Shown here piece by piece: positions 12,006 to 23,700 of a DNA stretch of 64,000 bases. The notes below the pieces were generated by a model. The model searched no databases and was not told the origin of the DNA. It saw only the letters and a list, made by a program, of their open reading frames with translations. Both the position numbers and the translations under genes were made by a program. How positions within the stretch are numbered: the stretch's first letter is position 1; every line of letters begins with the position of its first letter. The stretch comes from Parapristionchus giblindavisi (lineage: Eukaryota > Nematoda > Chromadorea > Rhabditida > Diplogasteridae): positions 236,084 through 300,083 of the forward strand of contig CALSFV010000351.1 in the NCBI GenBank assembly GCA_943737045.1, given 5' to 3'.

Positions 12006-13747
12006 ATAATAGCCTGCTTGGGATTAGGAAGTGCCAGGCTACGTTAGCTTGTGGTGTCGCTTTAAGGAAATCGCACTATTTATCGAGTGGTCAGTCATAT
12101 CGAGTGTGATATCGAGATGATACTTGTAAATTATTTATTGCATACGAAATATTTAAAACAATTAATCAATCGATATTTGTAAAATTTAACGAAAGAAACG
12201 AGAGAGGACGAACACAGAGCAACTATTGGAATTTGTCTCGATAAGCATTGCACTTTTCCTATTATAAAATACTAAAAATAAAGAATATTATTAATATTTT
12301 TACTGTTATTATAACACAAAAAATATTGCTAAATAAGAAAACCCGTCAAAAATGTATTGCGTGAAGAAGTCTAATGACATGGTTTCTAATATTATTATTA
12401 TTAATTTAAATAATTAAATTATTATTATTAATCATAGATAATATCGATTAGTGCGTCTCGCCCTAGCCCAAGATGCGTCATCTTAGTCATATCGCAGGAA
12501 GGCAGACAGAACTTTCCCGTGCCACAGTTCCGCGTCCGATCGCACCATCTAAATTAGGATACGTCGCCAATGCAAAATTTGCATTAAATCGGGGAACGTC
12601 GACGCCGTTGGACGCACTCATCGCACCACTCACTTCTTACTGCAGCACACCAGACGAGATCCACACTCCGTGTCCAGGGCGCATTCGTCCTTCATAGCCG
12701 CTGAAACGATATATGATGTTTGATCTTTGATCTTTGATCTCTGATAAATGATTTTTGATCTTTGATCTTTGATCTCACCTCTGGCTTGATCCATTTCAAC
12801 TCGTACTGGTTTATGTCGGATGTTCTCTTTAGTGTATTCGTAGATCAATCGAGTCTGAGGAAAATGCCGAGTGTCCCTGTCGAAAGAATTGATTTGTATT
12901 ATATTTACAGGAATATATCAGTTTAGTTGCAGCTCTTCGAGTTGGTCTCTCACTGCCCACATGTAAGAGAGATATTTTTAATATTTCTTAAAATATTGTT
13001 TTGTTAGGGTGGGATCAGGGATGGCCTTTTTCGTGTTCGTTTTTTTCGACCCTCAGACGAAAAATTGTTCGACCGAAAAATTTTTCGTCTTTATCGGAAA
13101 TTTTTCGAGTTTTTCACTAGCTATTCTGGGAGTTCAAAACCAACGAAATATAGGGAAAACGGGATGTTCAACTACAAAAAAAGGTATTTTCGAAAGAAAT
13201 TCAATACTTTTTTCATACTGTATGTTTTCCACTCGAGAAATGATCGAGTTCTTGCTGTATTTTTACTTTTTCTGAATCGCTGACGACTGTTTTTTTCCAT
13301 ATAATTTCAAGCCAAATTCACGAACATCTAGCAGGGAAAATTCATGTGAAAAAATACCCTCCCTGGAAGTATGGAAGTGGGGAGATTTTTCTCTACTGCG
13401 GAAACCATCCTGACCGACAATCGTAGTCGCCTCTCTCATTCCTCTTTCGAATCTCTGATTTTTCTCAATGTCAATATTCCTCTTGAGTTTCGTTTGAGGT
13501 GAAGTTGTGTCGAATTTACGTTTCTTATAGTTTCTTCCTCTTCCATATTTTGCCTAAATAAGTTTTCTGGATGCATCTAATAAAGAATGACTTTCGAGCT
13601 CAACGATTTCAACATTAAGAATTGCTTTAACAGTAAAACTGGATTTTTTTCGTTTTTTTCGATTTTTTCGAATTTTTTTCGAGGTTTTGAAACGAAAATT
13701 TTTCGTTTTCGAATTTTTTTCGTCCGATCATGTTCGCCCATCCCTGA

Positions 13748-13816
13748 CTGGTTCCGAATTCTTGGTTCCAAATTCCTGGTAGTACCAGGAATTTGGAACC
13801 AAGAATTCGGAACCAG
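13748..13816. repeat. near-perfect 69-bp palindrome
   Basis: CTGGTTCCGAATTCTTGG and onward is mirrored around the centre at GGTAGTACC. The duplicate at about 5900-5961 has the same palindrome with a few mismatches. Confidence 0.8.
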
Positions 13817-14065
13817 TATATTTGAAACGAGGGAGTAGAGCCATTGTTTTGGGAAACTAAATTGATTATCCATAGTCGCGCAAACAGCGCCAATATTTAT
13901 CTTTGAATCAACAAATTTACACGTTTAAATTAGCATATGCCCTTTCGTTCGAGAGCAGTGGCTGATCTCATTCTGTCTATCGCTTTCTGTCGAGTAAAAT
14001 GACTGAAAGTGCGAAGACAAAGTAGTTCCTTGTATTTAAATTGTAAAGTATTGACTTCGTGGATC

Positions 14066-14215
14066 CAAATTCCTGGTTCCAAATATGCTGGTTCCAAATC
14101 CTTGGTCCCAAATTCCTGGTTCTAAATTCCTGGTTACAAAATCCTGGCTACAAATTTTTGGTTACAAATCACTGGTTCGAAATTTGCTTATTCAAATTTA
14201 GAGTTCCTTATAGTC
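14066..14215. repeat. short tandem repeat, about 17-bp unit (TTCCTGGTTCCAAA)
   Basis: Seven to eight diverged copies of a TTCCTGGTTMCAAA-like unit follow each other. The unit matches the arm of the palindrome at 13748-13816, so the two are probably related. Confidence 0.6.
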
Positions 14216-14320
14216 AGTTCCAATGCGTGCATTTACATAACTATGTTTGCAAATGTGCTGGTGACAATTCGAATAAAAAGTTCCAAATTTGTGGATTCAA
14301 AATTTAAGTTACAATGTGTA

Positions 14321-15257
14321 CAGGGTGCGGCAGAATTATGGAAACACGACCTCCTGCATTTAGCAGTGGGTTTTCATCGTTTTGTGCGTTTCCCCGGCGC
14401 TTTCGAAATAATTTCATTGAAATTCATCATTATGAGCGTCTACTATCTGCGTTTGGTGGTGATTGCTTTCCATTCTGTGAAATGGAACGCCCTAGAATAG
14501 ATGCCTGTCCTTCTGCCTTGCACTGCGTCGGCGGAACATTTGGTGGCGCTTTCTCTGATAAGACGCTGTTCACAGTGGAACAATCGTACGACCCCCAAAA
14601 CGATAGGATATTGGTAGAGGACTCTTATGAATCAGATGAGAGTTGAATGGAGGCTCTCTTCCTCGTAAAGTCATGGTTTGGGCAGACATCTGTCCTTTGG
14701 GACGGAATTTCCGGGTTTTCGTCGATCCCGGAGACAACGTGAACTAGGATAACAACCTGTAAGATATCCAAATGGAGTGTCTGGACCCCGGGGACAAGCG
14801 TCACTTTGAGAACATGCATTGGAGCTTAAAGAAAGATTCGGCGCTGACTCCCAAGGCAAAGATTGCGAATGTCTGGCTCAAGACCCCGTTTTCACTCCTT
14901 CACCCGCTCCTCGGAATGGCCTCCTACTCTCCCAATCTCAACCCCCTCGACCTTTTTGTGTGATCAGTTCTTGAAAGCAATACCTGTGCTCGTCCCAACT
15001 CGAATCTTGAGTAGCTCAAGAAGGCCCTTCTCCGGAAATCGGAAAGAATCGACCAAAATACCCTTCCGCCACCGTCGTTTTCACCAATACCGTTTGAAGC
15101 TAGTTATTGACGCGAAAAGAGGCAGAATTAAGAAGTTAACACAGATTGTTGTTGATATGATAGTTGTTGATAAAATATTATATGCTGAACCGATTTGCTC
15201 AATACATGTGATCAGGGGAGATCAAAGATCGTGTTTCCATAATTCTGCCGCACCCTG
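14321..15257 (+). mobile_element. degenerate Tc1-like transposon
   Basis: The terminal inverted repeats CAGGGTGCGGCAGAATTATG and its complement are flanked by TA at 14319-14320 and 15258-15259. The length (937 bp) is short for an intact Tc1 element. The inside carries a broken transposase gene on the plus strand. Confidence 0.85.
14560..15130 (+). pseudogene. Tc1-type DDE transposase remnant
   Basis: In changing frames the sequence gives FSDKTLFTVEQSYDPQNDR (about 14548-14604), VMVWADICPLG-like residues, HWSLKKDSALTPKAKI (about 14815-14868), WPPTLPISTPSTF-like residues matching the SPDLNPLD block of Tc1 transposases, and then CARPNSNLE-LKKALL. The order and spacing match the C-terminal catalytic half of Tc1 proteins. 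At least three frame changes and several stops make it non-functional. The DNA-binding N-terminus is missing or unrecognisable. Confidence 0.8.
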
Positions 15258-15454
15258 TATTCCCACCGTATGTGTTCTAGTCATTATGCTAATTATATTA
15301 CTTTTACATTTCTTTGTATATCTCATTCACAATTAGTTATCAAAGCGAAATGAATTTGAAAAGAGTAACAAATACTGTGAAACATAACAATATTTGACCG
15401 TCTTATGAGCAGAAATGTCTTATGAGCAGAAATGTTGCCCCACAGTTCAGTGCA

Positions 15455-15460
15455 TTTAAT
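15455..15460 (-). terminator. candidate poly(A) signal ATTAAA of gene B
   Basis: ATTAAA on the minus strand lies about 10 bases after the proposed stop codon of gene B. The spacing is short, so a later site is possible. It is only a positional candidate. Confidence 0.25.
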
Positions 15461-15469
15461 GGTTCCTTT

Positions 15470-17778
15470 TTAGAGCAAAATTAGCTCGGGCCAGCCTGTG
15501 GATAGCTCTTTTTCTCGATACCTTATCGATGGAGTAGTGATCGTCTGGTCGCTCATGGCAATCCATGCACTTGTGTCGTCGAAGGGTCGACCAGGAGTGA
15601 TGAACGAAGGAGACGTTGATGATTCAGCCAACGGTGTAGTCTAGGATTCAGATTATTCTAAGCATAATATTATTGAAATTATTATTTTTATTATAAAATT
15701 ATCATGATTGCTGTTATATCTCAAGGAATTTAAAACTCTATACTCTGGAAACACTCTGCATGCGAGAGAGTGTGGTCAGAGGATTTTAAAAAAAGAAAAT
15801 AGAAAATGTTTTCAATACTGTGTATAGTTCTAACCTCTGCATCATCAGACGAGACTATCGTGGAGAATCCCGAAAACGATGATGACGGCGTCGTTAGATG
15901 AGTGAAACTGGAAAGTTCTACATTACTGATGCATAGATTGGTACATAAAGAATATGCAAAGTATCTTTTCGCAAGTAACAATTCATGCACGAATGCGATT
16001 AAAAAAAAAGATTACAAAATCACGTAGTGAAAATAAAATAAAGTGTGTTTTTTTTCTCTTTTTTTCTGCTCTTCTCTCAACTTGCTCAGAATATTGGTGA
16101 AGTAAAGTCTATAGTAAAATAAAACCTCCTCGATCTCGACAAATTCTCTCTTCGATCATTCTCTTTATTGATTAGATCGATCTGTTCTCGGAGTAGATCA
16201 TCAACTGATTTCGATTGAAGTGCTTGAGCGATCTCTTGGTTTAACTTTCGTTGAGCGAGGGTTATGCGATGTTCCCTGAAATATTATATTTCCAGAAGCA
16301 ATGGAATCCGAATTCTATGAGTTTTCAGCGCTTGAATTCGACCTCTAAAACTTGGCAGATTTCGGATGCAAATGCTACTCTCCGCTCTTTCAAGAAAAGC
16401 GAGAGAGCGTTGCCAAGGCGTAGAGTTTCAAATAAGCTCGAGAGTGCGTTTAAATTAATTTAATAAATATTAAAGCAACTCTTGGGATAGTATCCTGGAG
16501 AGAGGCGACGATGTGATGGGGATATTCTCATTGTGGCTGACGACGGTTATCGATGGTAGAGTAGGCACTGTCGCTTTTCGAGGGTGAAACTGGAAAAAAA
16601 TTGAAAATATACGCACAATTTTGATAAATTTAAGTGGAAAAAGGAAAATTTCTTCTAAGTATTATACTTTCGCTTGTTATTAAAAGGTGTGTAAAAGTGT
16701 TTTATGATAGCTTGCAAGAGAAATTTTGCATTATCATGAAATGCCAAGTTTCGGAAGAAGTAGGATGTTAAATGTGCATTCCAAGTGAATTTAAAACTGT
16801 CCACTCTGGTAATCCTCTCTCGCTTTTATTGCTTACGAGAGAGCGTTGCCAGAGCGGAGAGAAAATTAGTTGTGGATGTGCATTTGAGGATAAAAAATCA
16901 TTTAAAAATTGATGACTTTATGCTTTGCGTGGTCATCCTGAGGTGTGACTCGAGAGAGATCTTCACTTATCTCATCCCTTTCTGTCGATCGCTCGATACT
17001 GTTTGATGATGCCGTGAAACGACGAAAGGGACCAAGTGTTCTGAATATTTCAATAAAAAATATGTAAATAAATAAATAAATAAATAAATATTCATTTTTT
17101 AAAGTGCTGACTATCACGAAACTATATCCAAAATCATCTCTAAAGTTTTACTAAAACTGTCGTCGTTTAACATGTTTGCTGCGCCAAACAATAACCTTTT
17201 ATTCTCGCGAGCTAATTTTACTCTCCGGTTTGGCAACGCTCTCTCGTAGACAAAGAAAGCGAGAGTACATTGCCAGAGAGGAGAGTTTTAAATTAGCTCG
17301 GGGTTTACTGGTACTCACGAGCTCTCCACTTGTTTCTTCTGTTCTTCGAACTCTTTCAAGAACGAATTCTCTGTGTCATCATCTTCTGATAAATCTGACT
17401 GCGCACGGTCGACTATCCTAAAGGCACTTTTGTTTGTTTTGAGGCTAATAAAGAGCATCCCGTTATTCAAGGCACATGAAGTCCTGAGGGAGATCACTGC
17501 TAGGTCAGTGATATCAGTGATAATATTTCTATTAGTGTACTCTAGTATTCATTTATTCCTATATTATTAGTATTCCTGAAAAATCAATACTTGGGAACTG
17601 ATAATCTTCCTTCGTGTTCATTCGAATCACTGTCGTCTTCCTCATCAACGATTTCCTAAATAAAAAAGTCATCATTAAATAAATAAAAATAATAGAACAA
17701 AATAATGGTTGGCTGAACCATAAATTTGAAAATACCTTCAACTTTGAAGAGAGTGGAAATTCAATCGGATCGAGCGTT
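15470..17778 (-). CDS. gene B part 6: exons 27-33, acidic and Ser/Thr-rich C-terminus
   Basis: Exons: 17736-17778, 17591-17655, 17319-17417, 16917-17040 (donor uncertain; 16950 also fits), 16480-16589, 15835-15907, 15470-15640. Each junction keeps phase. Peptides: LDPIEFPLSSKLK, EIVDEEDDSDSNEHEG, DLSEDDDTENSFLKEFEEQ, RRFTASSNSIERSTERDE, SITVVSHNENIPITSSP, LTTPSSSFSGFSTIVSSDD, FITPGRPFDDTSAWIAMSD. The acidic then Ser/Thr-rich composition continues that of exons 9-16. Exon 30 could instead be terminal (stop at about 16905), and exon 31 uses a weak GTTGCT donor. If the 26/27 join is wrong, these exons form a separate gene whose 5' exon is missing. Confidence 0.62.
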
Positions 17779-20700
17779 CTGGAAAGTTCAATTATTGTTA
17801 AGTGGAGAGGATGAAAAATTTTCTTTTTTTTTAATAATTAAAGGCACACCCCAAGCTTATTTTACTCTCCGTATTGACAATGCTCTCTCGTTGACAAAAA
17901 ATGCGAGAGATTGTGGCCAGAGCGGAGAGTTTATAATTAGCTTGTGGTTTCACTTTAAACGCACACCTAACAATGAGCGTATTTGTTTTTTGTGGTCACT
18001 GATCAGCCTACTCAAACAAATTGCAAGGGAGGTTTGTTTAAGAGACCGACTCGGTAAGACTCGAGCATGGTCCGGACATTTGCCAAGACTTTCGATCTGG
18101 GCCTCAATACTTTCATCATAGACACATACCGGGGGGAGACCGATGAAAGTTATAGTGAAAATGACCTTGGATTCAAACCCGGCTCACATATGTTTCATAA
18201 AATAAAAATTTGAAAAATTCATAACTTTTCAATTGTGATAGCTAGGACTTTTATTTCTTTTTATTGGTGAATAACATGTCATGCACTCTTATAGACACTC
18301 CTGAACAATAATAACATATCGGTCTGAATATGTTTTTCTGTGTCTGATTTTCAGATTTTTCTTCTTCTGTCCTCGTTGAAGAGATACTGCAAGAAATGCC
18401 ATAGTTTATATTGTAGCCCTGACGATTATGCACATGGTGGTCGCATCCCCTTGGCCAGCCAGTTTGTCTTAAGCCTTGAGAATTGCAACTGAATGTGAGA
18501 TATGTGTAAATTACAAAAATCGAAAATTAAATTTCCTGAATTTCGCAAGAGTGAGAGGCAACTGTATTATGTCATTTTACTCGTAGTGATGCGCGTACAT
18601 AGGAATGATATACAAATAGACTCGGACTACATTTTTTAAAAATTTAGAAAAATAATTATTTTATTTTTATTTTTTCAACTCCCACATTCAGTTGACCGCC
18701 AAGGCAAGTTGATTCATAGGGTGGATGGTGGCTAATGCATATCCGTTTGCGAAAACAACTGCCACGTGAAGAATCGTCGTTTCGCAGATCTAGAATTTAT
18801 TTTTTAAATCATCAAACTTGATAATTTATATGTTTCTTTCATAAAAATCGGTTGGAAGGTGGCGTACAGCAACCAAAGCTGTACCATTGTTATCAGTAAG
18901 AGTGTACTGTACTGCACTACCGTAACCGTCAGGAATCTCAAACTAATTTTTTTTCAGTCGACACATGATTCTCACCCATGACCCGGGGTTCATGATTAAG
19001 AATGGCTGAGGTCGGAAAATTCATGATGATCCCAGACCAAATACTACTATCTGGCATTATATCAACAGTGAGCCAACTTTTATTTTTATGGATACCATAA
19101 CTCGAATTACCGTAATAGTAATGCACAAACATGAATTTTCCGAGAATCTCACCACATTATTATAGGATACGGTAACTAGATTACGGTAATTCGAGCTATG
19201 GCATCCATAAAAATAAAAGTTGGCCCACTGTTGATATAATGCCAGATAGTATTTGGTCTGGGATCATCATGAATTTTTCGACCTCAGCCATTCTATCACC
19301 ATGAACCCGGGGTCATGGTTGAGAAACATGGGTCGACTAAAAAAAATTAGCTCGCGATTCCTGGCGATTACGGTAGTTCAATACCGTATACTCCGACTGA
19401 TTAAAATGGTACAGCTTTGGATGCAGTACACTACCTTGCAACCGATTTATATCAAAGAAACATATAAATTTTCAAGTTTGATAATTTAATAAATAAATTC
19501 TAGATCTGCGAAACGACGATTCTTTACGTTGCAGTCGTTTCTGCAAACACACATGCATCAGCCACCATCCGCCCTATGAATCAACTTGCCTTGACGGTCG
19601 AAGGAATGTGGGAGTTGAAAAAATAAAAATAAAATAATTATTTTTCTAAATTTTTTCAAAATGTAGTCCGAGTCTATTTATATATTATTCCTATGTACTC
19701 GCATCACTACGAGTAAAATGACATAATACAGTTACCTCTCACTCTTGCGAAATTCAAGAAATTTAATTTTCGATTTTTGTAATTTACACATATCTCACAT
19801 TCAGTTGCAATTCTCGAGACATAAGCCAAACTGGCTGGCCAAGGGAATGTGACCACCATGTGCATAATCGTCAGGGCTACAATATACACTATGGCATTTC
19901 TTGCAGTATCTCTTCAACGAGGATAGAAGAAGAAAAATCTGAAAATCAGACACAAAAAACATATTCAGACCGATATGTTATTATTGTTCAAGAGTGTCTA
20001 TAAGAGTGCATGACATGTTATTCACCAATAAAAAGAAATAAAAGTCCTAGCTATCACGATTGAAAGTTATGAATTTTTCAAATTTTTATTTTATGAAACA
20101 TATGTGAGCCGGGTTTGAACCCAAGGTCATTTTCACTATAACTTTCATCGGTCTCCCCCCGGTATGTGTCTATGATGAAAGTATTGAGGCCCAGATCGAA
20201 AGTCTTGGCGAATTTCCGGCAGGGGGTCAAAATGCTCGAGTCTTACCGAGCCGGTCTCTTAAATGAATGAGTTGTGCGACAGGAAAGTGGCGGTTACTAG
20301 TATGGCATATTCCGGGTAATTAAAAACTCTCCGCTTTGGCAATACTCTCTTGCTTTCGTTGTATTGCCTAGGGTTGGCAATAACGCTCACGCATTGCGGT
20401 CCCGCAATGCTATATAAATCATTGCGGGCCCGCAATGAATACTTTATTCCTATCTGGCCACTTTTTGTGATCGGTCGTTCTTCTGTTCTCTTAATTTTCC
20501 TTCGCTCTCTTGTTTGCTTGAGAGAACAGAAATCATTGCGGGCCCGCAATGCCATTGCGGGCCCGCAATGATTTTACGCCGCATTGCGGGCCCGCAATCA
20601 CTAGCAATGAAAAGTCAATTCATTGCGGGCCCGCAACCCCCGAATAGCCAACTCTAGTATTGCCAGAACTGAGATTATAATTTTTCGATGTGTGAAGAGA

Positions 20701-23700
20701 ACATAAGAAACTCTCAATAAAGTTGAACGTTCCTTACACAGCTTCGGCTGCAATCTTCTCTTTCCTCTTCCTACTCAATTTCTCTCTCAGATCCTTCCTC
20801 CTCTTGACCAAGTCGGTCCCATTGAATCGCACTACCTGAAACAGTGCAACATGAGTCTGACATGCGTGATGTTACAATGGAGGTTCTTATTCAAGCCTTT
20901 TTCTTCGATGCGGGAGCAGAGTACATTTTAATCCTTTAAAAAGGAACGCCCCGAGCTAATGTTACTCTCCGCATTAGCCATACTATCTCGCAGATAAATG
21001 AAGCAAGAGAGTGTGACCAGAGCGGAGAGTTTAAAATTCGCTCTGGGTGTGCTTTGTCAGTGCATAATAAATTGGAACCGTCCAATGTTTCTTCGATCCT
21101 GTCAAAATATCGTAGTGTATCTATTTTAACGTACCTTCTCAGGTGGAAGCTCGATCAATTTCGTTCCATTATTGACTCTTCTCGCGCTGAAAATGAGCAT
21201 TTTAAGCGATATTTCATCATTGTTTGTTGAAATTAGTTATGCAGATATCTTCTATTACTTATTCTCCAATTGCTAATTTGATATTATAAAACGACTCTTT
21301 TCCTGCTATTCCGATGAAACTACTCTTGTTCTTCATGGAGCAAATTGATAAAAAAAGAAAATGCACGTACGCTCCTCTCGAGGTCAGCGTTGGCGGTGGC
21401 AGGAATAAGGCAGGATTCAGTGTAGGAATGGTCCGAGATGCGATGAGATCGGGATTGGAGAGTTTGACACCGTGAGCACGCACGGAGAAGGTGTCTGTAG
21501 GAGATCGATGGATGAATGATTTATTTATTTTATCGTGAATCAAAAGGTAACATTAAAATGAATGATAAATTATCTATGATGGAGACATTAGTAGCATTAA
21601 TAGTTACTTATGTATGTTAGTATGATTAAGTTACTACTAAATTAGACTGTAATATTGGAAGGGAATACTATGTATATGTCAAAAGAATCTATATGCAAAA
21701 AAAAATAATTTAAAATATAAATGTCCTAACCAAAATCAGGTTCAGCACGATCTTTAACCTTCTTGCGTTCCATAGAGATTATCTCACTTTGTGAAGGAAA
21801 GATCCCTGGTGGCGAACCTTATCAAGAGTAAGTTTAAGGATAACGTATATTTACAAATCTACAGTCTACAATCAAATCTTAATCTACAGTGAAAGAGTTT
21901 TCTAATAAGCTACGAATTGTCACTTTTCGCCTCCTTTAGGCAAAAGAGACTCCTTGTTAGGATTAAGTAACTACTAAATACTAGTTACTAATCATTAACT
22001 AGGTTTAACTGTATCATATAAATCTAGAATAAAAGGAATACCTGCCGAATTCATGTTAGTGGAAGCAAACGAAGAGGGTGGAACAGGCGTGTGGACCTCA
22101 TCAGCGTTCCCGAAGAAGAAACGAGAACGGGCTCTTGAAGGAAATATTATATACTTCATAACTTGACTCTCCGCTATAGCAAGATACTTTTTTTGTCAGT
22201 GGAGGTGTGGAAAACTACGCCAGTTTTCTCTGTTTTTTTTCTTTTATAACTTTTGCACAGCACATTCCCAGCTCGAAAGGCAGATAACAATTATATAATT
22301 TGCTGAATTAAGACACCGCTCTTCTTACTATTCCTACTTCAATGGAGAATTCTCAAGAGAACCAAGCAATACCACTAAACCAACCGATGAAGATATTTTA
22401 AAGTTACACCAGAGCTAGTAACCGTTGCCAATTCTTCTATCTTTTGTAATACTCTAAAAAAACTGTGAGTAATTTGCAATTTGTCTCTTCTTTATTGTTC
22501 TCAATCAGTACATATACCATTATATATCTTCTCGTTTTTGATCCGTATAGAGAAGATAAATATATTATTATTATTAATTTGAAACTCTTCGCTCTGGCCA
22601 TTCTTTTATGCTTTTTTTCTTTTTTTCCTTCTAGTGAATATTGCCAGTGCGGAGATTAAACGAAACATCCGGTGCACCTTTAAATGTAAATGTAAATGTT
22701 CTTACTTTGACGATGGCGTGGTAAGCTCACGCAGGGGTACGACGAGCTGACCGTCGATAAAATCTGGAAAATTTGTTAATTTTTTTTCATTTAAAGGCAC
22801 ACCCCAAGCTAATTTTACTCTCCGCATTGGCAATATTCTCTGGTAGACAAAGAACGTGAGAGAGTGTGGCCTGAGCGGAAAGTTTCAAATTAGCTAGGGG
22901 TACCGCTTTAATCGGGATATTATAATAGTTGCGGAAATTACAACCAGCATTATCGTTCATGTTTATTCATATCTATATTATGCCCTGATTGAAGCATATC
23001 CCAACGCATGATATAGTAAATAATATCTGTGTGTGCATTTCCCTAAGTATATCTATCTGCGGAACCATAACGCATATAATAGGAGAGAAATATTCACGCT
23101 ATTGACCGTATAAAATACACATGTTTATTTGGTACGAGAGTAGCCAACCACTGCCACAATGAATTTCTATGTTTAGAGAGAGAGCACCGGTGAGAGAGTA
23201 GGTAGATCAGAGAGAGCGAGGAAGGAAAGGAGGAAAGAGTGGGGAGTTAATCGATAGTTCTTCCTCTGTTTAGCAGCAGTAGCAATGCAATTATGCAAGT
23301 ACATTTTATACGGACAATATTTGTTATTCGACAAACTTTTACTATTTAGCGGCGAGCAATTTTTGCTCGCCGTTTTGGCAACGTTCTCTAGACAAAGAAA
23401 GCGAAAGAACGTTGCCAGAGTGCACAGTAAAATTAGCTCGGGATGTGCCTTTACCGCATTATGATTATCATTAAACCTACGTTCATCATTGTTCGACACC
23501 AGATGCCTTCCACTACTCTTCTCCTCTTCCTCCAGCATTTCCCTCCATAAGTCATCCTCCAGTCTCTGTCGATCGACAGCTGCAACCGATGCTATAGGGA
23601 ACGAGGCAGGGACGGGAGACGCCTGAAAGGATCTTTGATCTTTGATCTTTGATCTTTGATGTTTGTTGTTGATGATTGTTCTCCTGGGGCTTGAGCATTT

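Larger units (their letters stand above)
10189..13957. repeat. segmental duplication, copy 2
   Basis: Second copy of 3347-6101, longer by the 996-bp insertion at 11010-12005 and its duplicated ATAA. Identity ends after CGTTCGAGAGCA at about 13957. No gene recognised. Confidence 0.85.

Noticed and set aside
23173..23480. Extension of the ORF beyond exon 21 of gene B
   Set aside because: The reading past the GTAGGT donor runs into a hairpin repeat and simple sequence, and only splicing there restores phase with exon 22.
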